Positions 46,867 through 58,112 of a DNA stretch of 64,000 nt are shown here, one piece after another. Origin of the DNA: Paraspadella gotoi (Eukaryota; Chaetognatha); assembly GCA_051294375.1 (NCBI GenBank), contig CM119268.1, positions 6,081,525-6,145,524 on the forward strand, given 5' to 3'. Within the stretch, counting starts at the first letter, position 1. Each line of letters opens with the position of its first letter. The position numbers were made by a program, and so were the translations under genes. The notes under the pieces are model-generated. The model searched no databases. It was given only the letters and a program-made list of their open reading frames with translations, and had not been told where the DNA came from.

Positions 46867-49326
46867 CTGTCCCCACTATTGAAAAGATCTGATGGGGTCT
46901 GGAGTTTAAACTCATCACAAGAGTTAATTAAGGAGGTCGGCATTAATTCCACCCACCTGGCATTGTCCACGAATCCGCCCGTGTCAAAACATTTCCGAGT
47001 CCCCGAAAAGTCCTCGTCTACGGGGTCCGGGAATCAAAACTTATAATTCTATTTAAATGGCAAGAGATTTTTAAATCTTTTGTAAAAATTATCGTAAAAG
47101 AGCTCAAATGAAAGCTTCGTGTTTATTTTATCATTGACTCAAATATTACTAACTGAAATAAATCAGTTCACAGTGAGCCAGAAGAAATAAGGTGTTGTAG
47201 TCGGGCATTGCCTAGGTTCACCCCGCCCATAAGCAGTCATGACCCGGTGGCTCATCGAGTAAAGCCATCAGCTCATGACCACTAGGTACCGGATTCAATC
47301 CCAACCCGGTACCTACCCTGCGGGAAGCGTGAGGACGGCCGTAAGCCGCCTTGAGGGCGTGGAAAACCATCAAGCCTGGTTCCAAGCCCAGGACCCGTTC
47401 CATTGCTCCTAGAGGAGGTTAAAGAAGTTTCGGATAGCACTCTTCAGCCCCACTTAGTGCCTTATCCACTATCCAGTGTCATTAACTATGATTTTGAGTC
47501 TCCATTAACCGTTTATTTGTGGCGGTTAGACTTTTAACTCATATCCTGTTCACTGTTCATCTGTCAGTCTTAAAGCACAAGTTAATAAGTTAATAAGTTA
47601 ATAAGTTTTGTTTCCTAACCCCGTATGTTGAAATACGGCGTCTGGACGTTGTCGATTTTCCACCAATATGCAGAAAAATGGAATTTGATCGTCGCCTTTT
47701 TGTCGACGTTGAAAAAGATCGAGCACGTCAGCGCAGACCAAGAAATCATGATCAAGTATTGAGCGAAGGAATTCCTGTTTCTATTTTCAGCAGAGTCAAT
47801 CATTGGCTGCGACAATAGCAATGTTTAATTTGATTTTGCAACTCTGTGACGGTGCAGACTCTGAGCAGCACCAGCGGCGTCAGAAGGGCAGCCAAAGCGA
47901 CCGCTTCAACGTCCAAACGTAAACGAGGTGAACGTAAACGACGACGCCGACGATGCCTTTGAAGAGACAGTAATTATTGATAAGTGTTTAATGAGAGAAC
48001 CGTTCATTTTAAGCAGTCCCTGAGCTTCGGATCAGGCTGTAACACCATGTTACAGACGGGTTAAGCGCCCCGTCCCTCTAACTGCTAGGCGGCCACCGGG
48101 CTAGAACCCCGACCTTTGGGTTGGGAGGCGAATGACTTTCCTCCGGTACCAATGGCCGCTGATGAACGGTTGGTGGGTTTTAGACCACCATACATCCCCC
48201 CCTCCTGTAGGGAGAAGTCTGTTGCGTCTCTTCAGTGAATTGTTGTTGTTGGTGGAAGTGCGTCACCAAGTTGAGGCATGTTGCCTGAAAGTGTTGTTGT
48301 TGCTGTTGTGTTCGGAAGTTGGGCTCTCCAATGAAGAGACAGTAATTATTGATAAGTTTTAATGAGAGAACCGTTCATTATAAGCAGTCCCTGAGCTTCG
48401 GATCAGGCTGTAACACCATGTTACAGACGGTTAAGCGCCCCGTTCCTCTTAACTGCTAGGCGACCACGGGCTAGAACCCCGGACCTTTGGGTTGGGAGGC
48501 GAATGACTTGCCTCCGGTACCAACGGCCGCTGATGAACGGTTGGTGGATTTTAGACCACCATACCTTGTACAATGTCGACGATGGATGTCAAAGAGATGA
48601 GAGAGGCTTCCCGAGAATTCGCAATGGCCTTGGCAAAGCCGATGGTTGACAGAGCGAAAGAAATTATTGTTTCGTATTCATCCAACGGCCAACTGCAATA
48701 ATAAATGAAACTCCAATCGTGCAGGATTATCGGCTGACAAGCGCATTGGTTCGAGCTTAGAGCGTTGCGTCCCGTTGGTGTCCAGTTCGATCAGCGTGTA
48801 AATTACCGAGTGATAAGTATTATTCATGTTGGGCAGAACAGAGTTTGTTTGGTTCCGCTGGTCAACCCCAGGTTATTGCCGCAGCCTGAAGGAGGATCTG
48901 AGAAATGTTCTCTAGCAAAAGATGCGCCAAATCGAGAGATGGAGAGCGAGGCGATTCTTCTTCGCCGAATTTAGTCCCTGAAGATTCCATCGACAAAGTT
49001 GCCGAATATTTCAGTTCGTCCAATTGTTCGTCGATTAACAGACGGTGTTTCCCAGACCCACGAAGCACAGAATCGACGTCACACGTTTTAACGCCAAACG
49101 CTTCCCCAGAGTCGCGGGTAAAAATGAGCTCTCTTTTCGATAAATGACGCAACGTCACGGCGCTGGACACGACGCTGTGCATCCAAAGGACGACGCACAT
49201 AGCGACGCCGATTTCGCTCACCGTAGAAACCTTTTCCGAGAAATAGGTAAGTCGTTTCGAGTCAGTGACGACGTCGGCCGCGTGAGAAAGACGACGACGA
49301 TAGTCACGATATTCGCGGATCTTCAT
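46581..49326 (-). CDS. Multi-pass membrane protein resembling the XK-related (XKR) family, multi-exon
   Basis: Six exons in order, helix-rich, with an order of segments like XKR proteins (phospholipid scramblase family). TM2-like GVAMCVVLWMHSVVSSAV comes first, then LAHLLLENISQILLQAAA (XKR: RLFETFLETAPQLTL). YETIISFALSTIGFAKAIAN followed by SREA resembles XKR [22 protein letters not shown]. Next come an LLRV segment, YWWKIDNV, and a C-terminal pair VLIMLMFDLVLGISYVTGSY and NFILGALGPLLI. Most junction phases agree, but exon a to b does not and exon c carries a frameshift. The similarity is judged by eye and is not strong; it could be a diverged gene, a pseudogene or error-laden sequence. Confidence 0.45.
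46957..47017 (-). CDS. XKR-like exon e
   Basis: This exon lies between accccgtag|ACGAG and GCCAG|gtgggt, 61 bp. It encodes DEDFSGTRKCFDTGGFVDNA. The following 90-nt intron is a multiple of three with no stop, so a retained form would stay in frame. Confidence 0.5.
47225..47460 (+). mobile_element. SINE-like element, family A, copy 2
   Basis: Close relative of the copy at 4486 (same CATGACCCGGTGGCTCAT head and AAGCCTGGTTCCAAGCCC core). It lies in the intron between XKR-like exons d and e. Confidence 0.7.
47620..47774 (-). CDS. XKR-like exon d
   Basis: This exon lies between atagaaacag|GAATTC and ACGGG|gttagg, 155 bp, phase 2 to 1. It encodes SFAQYLIMISWSALTCSIFF, NVDKKATIKFHFSAYWW, KIDNVQTPYFNIR: one helix and a Trp/Tyr-rich juxtamembrane stretch. 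Confidence 0.5.
47843..47956 (-). pseudogene. XKR-like exon c (frameshifted)
   Basis: From acceptor ctcttcaaag|GCATC the phase-correct frame reads GIVGVVVYVHLVYVWTLKR and ends in a stop after WLPF. A second frame continues as LLTPLVLLRVCTVTE, the more XKR-like end. One single-base change would join them. The 3' limit is uncertain as no good donor is seen. Confidence 0.35.
47957..48564 (-). repeat. Duplicated block (about 235 bp, two copies about 370 bp apart) in the XKR-like intron
   Basis: GTATGGTGGTCTAAAA through TAATTACTGTCTCTTC occurs twice; the first copy begins exactly at the exon b donor, the second ends next to the exon c acceptor. Inside, GGGGTTCTAGCCCG and GCCTAGCAGTTAAG look like tRNA B and A box relatives in unusual order. 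Confidence 0.8.
48565..48692 (-). CDS. XKR-like exon b
   Basis: This exon lies between attattgcag|TTGG and GTACAAG|gtatgg, 128 bp, phase 2 to 1. It encodes WPLDEYETIISFALSTIGFA, KAIANSREASLISL, TSIVDIVQ. A duplicated block of about 235 bp starts at its donor and recurs about 370 bp further on (near 48200-47957). Confidence 0.5.
48867..49326 (-). CDS. XKR-like exon a
   Basis: An open stretch from ATG 49326 (MKIREYRDYRRRLSH) through one strong helix and a hydrophilic loop with Ser/Glu-rich SGTKFGEEESPRSPS to LAHLLLENISQILLQ. The donor is taken as CCTGGG|gttgac. A GACGTT hexamer repeat precedes the ATG, so the start may instead be a splice acceptor (caactgaag). The exit phase does not match exon b. 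Confidence 0.45.
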
Positions 49327-49443
49327 GTCTTCAGTTGTCAACGTCAACGTCAACGTCAAATGTCTACGTCAAACATTATGCATTTATGACAATATACCCA
49401 GATTTTCAGTTGGTACGTAGAAATTTCAAAATATTTTTTTATC

Positions 49444-49474
49444 GAGCCTTGACCGGCGAAGCCGGGTCAGGCTC
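49444..49474. other. Strong hairpin
   Basis: GAGCCTTGACCGGC and GCCGGGTCAGGCTC pair around a GAA loop with one bulge. It lies next to a CGT repeat and 200 bp before the fold-back element. Such GC hairpins occur at ends of some Helitrons, but no CTRR end follows. Confidence 0.5.
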
Positions 49475-49671
49475 TATAATGTTTTAGGGTTGCTTCTTTG
49501 TGACGTAGTCGTCGTCGTCGTCGTCGTCGTCCGTCACGCTGTTTTGTTATATAAAAACTACTACGCTTTTATAGGTTTGGCTGTGACTTACCGTTTTTTT
49601 TTAAATAAAAATTATTATGAATTATGATAAAGTTTTACAAAAGTGTGCAATCATAGTAAGTTAAAAAATTT

Positions 49672-49955
49672 AGATATGGCTTCTCATTTTGAAATAGCTT
49701 TGATATTTTCTTATTACATTTGGAATTAAGTATTTTTGTTTGAATTTCCACTTCATTATGATTTACTGCAATATGCAAATGAGATTATAGTACTCATTAT
49801 AATATCCAAATTAGTATATAGAAATGCTTTAATCTAATTTACATATTGCAGTATATAATATTGAAGATGAAATTCAAAAAAAATTTTTTAAATTTCTAAT
49901 AAAAATGGGAACTCAAAGGATTTTTTTAATGAGAAGCTATATCTTAATTTTAATA
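49672..49955. mobile_element. Fold-back (MITE-like) element
   Basis: The left end AGATATGGCTTCTCATTTTG and the right end (reverse complement GATATAGCTTCTCATT) pair over about 130 bp on each side. Both arms contain TGCAATATGyAAATkAGATT. A related fragment CTAATTTGCATATTGCAGTA lies at about 37870. No coding capacity. Confidence 0.6.
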
Positions 49956-50089
49956 CAAATAAAAATAAAATCTTTTACAAGCTGCGATTGGAAAAAATTG
50001 GAAAATTTCCAATTGTAAACCATTGTACATTTTTTGCCTTTCTTTTATTTATTTTTTAATTATATATATATTTTTTTCAGGCGCTGCCT

Positions 50090-50497
50090 TTTCTGAATCG
50101 TTAAAAAACGAGTTCAGGGTCTCTCTCAGCCTCTCTCAGTCGCTCTCTGTGTGCGTCTGTCTCTCTCTGTACGATCTCATGCATGATCGTTAGTTTTTTA
50201 AAAATTCTGATTATTTTTTTCCTTCTGAAACTTTTATTATCGCCATTTATTCCGCGCTTCTTTCTCAATACAAAATCCCAATTTACATCTGAGATTTTCG
50301 TGGATTTTTTGAGAAAATATGAAGAATATCTTACTTGACCTGGATTTCGTGGCCGTTGCAGGGCAACGAATAAACAATGTCGAGGAACATGACCTTGATG
50401 GCAACGGAAACGTTACGTGTATAAAAAAATCAACTTGACCGAGATCACGCCGATATAAACGAGAGTGACCTAATATTGCGTATCGTTGGCGGGAAAA

Positions 50498-50553
<56 letters not shown>

Positions 50554-50614
50554 TTCTATCTCTTTTTTTTGTACAAAAATAATTTTTTAGTCACTTTTTT
50601 TTCATCACCGTCAC

Positions 50615-50672
<58 letters not shown>

Positions 50673-51370
50673 ATGTACGATCGTTCGTTTTTTGAAAATT
50701 CTTATTATTTTTTTCCTTCTAAAAACTTTTATTATCGCCATTTATTTTTTTTCTCAATACAAAATCCAAATTTACATCCGAGATTTTCGTGGATCCATTT
50801 TAAATAAAAGGAAAAATAACTTGTAATGCAGGCAATGTCACATGTACATCAGCTTGCTATATGTCCGGCAATTCCACGGATTAATTTATTTGCATATATA
50901 ATTTCTAAAAAAAATTTTTTTTGTTTTTGTTTATTACTGTAACTTTGGACCGGTCGGCCCACTATTGGCAAATTATATCTAAAATAGGAGTTGAGAAGAG
51001 AGATATAGTCAAATTAAACATTACTTTTTTGTTATTCTAATAATTTTACAATTTTAAATTGTAAATTTTTTTTTAGTGTATATACTTAATCATTTTTATC
51101 CTTTTTTAAAATAATAATTATTTGAGTTGGGATAAATATTTATAAATTAGTTAAATATGCAAATATGAAATTTGACCTCGGTCTGGTTTCTTCTTAAAAA
51201 AAAACAATCTAAAATTTCATTCAGATTAAACTTTTTTAAGATGAGGACATAAAGTTTTCTTTGATAAGTAAAATAAATATTAGAAAGGAAAAGAGTTCGT
51301 CCTACTCAGATACGTTGAAAAACGAGTTCAGCTCTGCAGCGGCGGTCCAGCTTCTCTCTATCTTTCTCTC

Positions 51371-51427
<57 letters not shown>

Positions 51428-51530
51428 TTCTTTCTATTTATTCCGCCATTTATTTCTCAATACAAAATCCCAAATTTACATTCGAGATTTTCGTGGATTT
51501 TTTTTCTAAAAATTCTGATTATTCTCAAAT
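50090..51530 (+). repeat. Three dispersed direct repeats
   Basis: Each has a CT tract, then TTATTATCGCCATTTATT, TCTCAATACAAAATCC and GAGATTTTCGTGGAT (ends near 50310, 50800 and 51500). The first and third also share AAAAACGAGTTCAG before the CT tract. Confidence 0.85.
50340..50469 (-). CDS. Possible 5' exon of the XKR-like gene
   Basis: This exon lies between caatattag|GTCAC and ATCCAG|gtcaag. It reads VTLVYIGVISVKL, then hits a stop just past a run of seven T. One T fewer would continue into NVSVAIKVMFLDIVYSLPCN then GHEIQ and give 43 codons, phase 0 to 0. The hydrophobic content fits a first membrane segment. Confidence 0.3.
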
Positions 51531-51592
51531 AAACGAGAGTGAAAACTGACCAGCCTCTCTCTCTCTTTCCCTCTCTCTCTCTCTCTCTCTCT

Positions 51593-51634
<42 letters not shown>

Positions 51635-51669
51635 ATTCATACACGCATTTGTTTGTTTTATTTACGATG

Positions 51670-51885
51670 AATGATTCATCGCGTCAATGAATGACTTTCA
51701 TCGCATCAATGAATGATTATCATCATATCAATGAATGATTATCATCACATCAATGAATGACTATCATCGATCAATCATTTGATTATCATCACATCAGTTA
51801 TTTTGTTATCATCGCATCAATTATTGGTTATCATCGCATCAATATTTGGTTATCATCGCATCAATATTTGGTTATCATCAAAAGT
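51670..51885 (+). repeat. 23-bp tandem repeat
   Basis: About nine copies of GATTATCATCGCATCAAT plus 4-6 bases, diverging from ATGAATG to ATTTGG across the array. Confidence 0.85.
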
Positions 51886-52063
51886 AGGCTCGATTCCTTA
51901 TGCTTTTAAGATTTTTTTAAATGAAGACAAAAGTTTATTTTGTTATTTTTTACAAAGATTTTTAATTGTAGAAAAGACGGATATGTTTTTTAATTTTCAG
52001 TCTACTTAACTTATTTATCCTTGTTGTACATTGCCAAATGTAATGATTTTTCTCTTTTCTCTT

Positions 52064-52155
<92 letters not shown>

Positions 52156-52337
52156 ACAATTGCATTGTTACTGTGTTTAAATTTTCACATTTTGAGGATA
52201 ATAAATCAAATCAAAATCTCTCTCTCTCTCACTCTCATTTTCACCATTTCACCAACTTACTTCTTCTTCTTCCCTGTTCTTACCTTCACCTGTCCTCACA
52301 TCGGACCACTGTCCTTTACTCAATTCTTTGTTGGAAA

Positions 52338-52408
<71 letters not shown>

Positions 52409-52839
52409 TAACTTATGTCTCCAAATATGTGTAATAACAAAATAAACTTTTGTCTTCATTTAATACTCTATAACAACGAAAAGAGAGAAACTTACACAAT
52501 TTTTTTTTAAATCTTAAAAGCAGATTCAGATATATATATACTAGCGCCTAAAAAGTTTAGTATAATTTTTTTATATATATTTTCATGATATGAAGGATTG
52601 AATTTAGTTACGTCGTTTGCCGCCTTAGAGATGAGAAAAGACGAGATAGAGAAAAAAAGATAATAAAGAGAGATAAGCGTTTTCATTAGTTTTTCGATAT
52701 TCGTTTCATTAGTTGCAAACAAAGACGATTCCTGCATAAGCGGAAAAAATAGCAATCAGTATCGTTACTAATTGCATCTTGCTTCTTGCTTCTTGCTTCT
52801 CCTTTCATATCTAATGAAGAATTATTGCCCGTCTTAATA

Positions 52840-53150
52840 AAAAATAAATAAATAAAAAATAAATTAATAAATTAATTAATTAATAAATTAAATTAAAAAA
52901 ATAAATAAATTAATAAATTAGTGGAATGCAATAAATTAATAAATTAATGGAATGAATACAATTAACGTAAATTAACTAGATTAATGAATGATATAAATTA
53001 TTAATGAAGGGTAGAATGAATGAAAGATATAAATTAATGAATGAATACAATTAATAAATTAATGAGAGAATAAATTTATTATGAATAGAATTAATAATTA
53101 ATGATATGAATAAATTAACAAATTAATAAATTAATGAATGAATGAATGAT
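52840..53150 (+). repeat. AATTAATA-rich tract
   Basis: Low-complexity AT-rich sequence with TTAATGAATGAA units. Confidence 0.8.
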
Positions 53151-53509
53151 AGACATCTGATTAGCTTGCTTACCGCTAAATTATCGTGGGCAGATCCGAC
53201 ATGGTTTGCTCAAACTTGTTATATTGATTGTATTAATTCTCACATTTTCATTAAACATTATTTTTATAATTTGAACCAATTTTATTTTTGGGATTGGAAA
53301 CCCGCCTCTTTTTATTTCTGTCTGCTTGACTATCTGTCCGTCCGTTTGTCTTTCTCGCCTGTTTGTGCGCACGGACATTGATATTTTTGTTTATATTGTT
53401 TATATTAAGTTGTCCTCATTTACATGGAAGTAGTTCTTGTTTCACTGTCCCCAACGACAATTTTGTCACCGCCTCCTGCTCCTCCTACTCCTCCTCTTCA
53501 TCCTCCTCT

Positions 53510-53580
53510 TCCTCCTCTTGAAATCCGCTGAGTAAATTCAGCTCAAAATCTTCGGAATTCGATCCTGGAGAGAAAAAGAT
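53510..53580 (-). CDS. Possible terminal exon with acidic tail
   Basis: The acceptor ttttctctccag|GATCG precedes SNSEDFELNLLSGFQ, a run of glutamates and a TAG. About 620 bp upstream a CACG|gtgagt donor ends an open stretch reading NGFQLISFDSSH, with a matching phase. No family recognised; acidic tails are easily imitated by GGA repeats. Confidence 0.25.
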
Positions 53581-53581
53581 T

Positions 53582-53623
<42 letters not shown>

Positions 53624-53859
53624 AGAAGATTTTTTTTTGGTTTTGAAGCGAAATGAGAGAAATTCCGATACAACGATGACTTAAGAGATTCCAGATTTCA
53701 TGACAAATCTTGTGGGAACCCCGGGAACTTCTATTGAGTTATTTTACCTAATTTTAGCTAATTTAGTATAAAGGATTCGTCGCGTTAATATGACTAATTA
53801 ACATAACAAAAAATGATCCGTGACTACGAAAAGCTTCTTGAAATAAATTTCTCTTTAGC

Positions 53860-54120
53860 TTTTGAAGTTAGCTGGCAAGATAGCTTAATTATTCAATAAA
53901 TGGATAACTTTTATGTTGGTTGAATCAATTTTAAATGAGTGGATCACCTGTAAATTTTAACGGTTTATTAAAATATTATACCACTTTATTGATGGTGAGA
54001 GAGTCTTGATCAAAAGTTTGTGAAAGAAGACTTAACCCAAGATAGCCTGTCCAAAGACAGGAGGAAAGCTTACTTATCAAATGAATGAAAGTTTTTTATA
54101 TTTGTTATATCAATTTTATA
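53860..54120 (+). repeat. Interspersed repeat family B, copies in tandem
   Basis: Two partial copies of the tail (TAGCTTAATTATTCAATAAA and GCTTACTTATCAAATGAATG) flank one head (GAGAGAGTCTTGATCAAAAG and AGCCTGTCCAAAGACAGG). Confidence 0.6.
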
Positions 54121-54149
54121 TAATTATAAATAAAAAGAAATAATAAGAA

Positions 54150-56300
<2,151 letters not shown>

Positions 56301-56303
56301 AAA

Positions 56304-56709
56304 ATGCCGAAACAAAAGACTCGACTTTTTTTTCTTGGATTCGACTCTCTCTCCATCTCTCTCTCTTTGATATCTCTCTTCCTAGCGACTCCGTCTCTAT
56401 CTTCCTCTTCATCCTCCTTCTACATCCCTCCTCCTTCTTGCTCCAACCTCCACGAACGGTTGGTGGATCGAGCTCTTCGTGGCGCAGAGTTTCAGATCAT
56501 CGCCAACGCCAACGCCAACGACGCCAACGCCACCGAGGCCGCCACGCCTACATTAGCCCTGTTGTCGACGGCGTTGGACTTTTTCGCCGACGCGGACGTC
56601 GACTTCGAACGAATGAAGTTTTGCGCTGGAATTAGGGATGAAGTCAACGCGACGAAATGTTTGAAGAGAGTCTGCGGATTCGAAGAGGAGGAAGACGAAG
56701 AGGAAGACG
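56304..56709 (+). CDS. ZIP exon 1 (signal segment and ectodomain)
   Basis: ATG at 56304, donor GACG|gtgagc, 406 bp, exit phase 1. A hydrophobic stretch at residues 7-30 could be a signal peptide. Then LALLSTALDFFADADVDFER and MKFCAGIRDEVNATKCLKRV resemble the ZIP14 ectodomain (LxALLxxLD ... FCxxILxxLxxxxC). A run of acidic residues ends the exon, preceding TM1 as in ZIP14. Confidence 0.85.
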
Positions 56710-58013
56710 GTGAGCGATGATCTTTTGTTTTAATCTCGAAAACGAGGCTAGTTGGTTGCTCATTTGCATATTGGCCTTCCTCTCGCCCCTGGCCCTCTCC
56801 CCCACAGTATTACTCACTCCCTCTCTCCTTCGGGCTCTCCTCGTCGACGTCCTGGAGGGAAGATGCTTTCGGTCCCCGGAACTCGTCGTCCACCACGAAT
56901 CGCGAGTCCCTTGGGAGAAAAGCGTCGGATACGGGTCAGTAATACTGGGATACTGTAATACTATTGTTTTATAATGTATATGCGTCTCGGATCTTTAATT
57001 TTTTTTTTTATTCGGCAAATTTTACGCAATGACTCTAATTATGCCAAACTTTACATCATGTTGTTCTTTTGTTTAATCGTCTATTTTTTTTTGGCCGCCA
57101 GGTCTGCTTTCGCCGCCACAGTCGTCATTGGCTCTCAGTTTGGTGGGTTGCTCTATCCTCTGCGAAATCACATCGCCTATAAGATATGCCTCACGTTAGT
57201 AATAATTATCGAATAATTAATTAATTAATTAATTACGCGCCTCACAAGAGTATGCATATTGTAAGTTTCTAAATATTATTAACAATAGTATGTTTTACAT
57301 GTTAATTTCATTGTGATCACGTCACCAAACATATTGAATATGTTTTTAATTCCCAATGAAAACTTATGTGGTTTCATCTTCAATATCTACCTTTAAAAAG
57401 AAATTCTAATCTAATCTAATCTAATCTAATCTAATCTAATCTAAACTGATCTAATCTAATCTGATTGAATTTAATCCAATCTAACTTATTTAATAACTAA
57501 TATAATTTAATTTCATATAATCTAATTTGATCTAATCAAGAAATATAATCGAATATAATCTAATCTTATCTAATGTAAGATAATCTCATATAATCTTATT
57601 TAATCCAATTCAATTTTATTAACTCATCTAATCTCCTCTAATCTAACTCATTCATAATCTCACTAAGGCGTCCCATTCCATTCCTCCCAAGGTACCTGAT
57701 CGGCCTGGCGTGCGGTACGCTCGGAGCAGGCGGTATCCTCCACCTGATGCCCGCCTGCTTCGGCCTGCACGAAGACGACGTATCAGGCCCCGAACACATC
57801 TATCACTCGGCGGCGGTTCTGGCCGGAGCTTATCTCTTCTACTGGATCGAACTCATACTTAGGTCGATACTGATGCGATATGCCGTTGTTTGTTGGTTGT
57901 TGGTTGTTGTCGAAGTTGCTCAAAGCATTGTTGTTGATGTTATTTTGGTTATTATTGTCGCAATTGTTAATATTTTATTATTATTATTATCATCATTATT
58001 ATTATTATTATTA

Positions 58014-58112
<99 letters not shown>

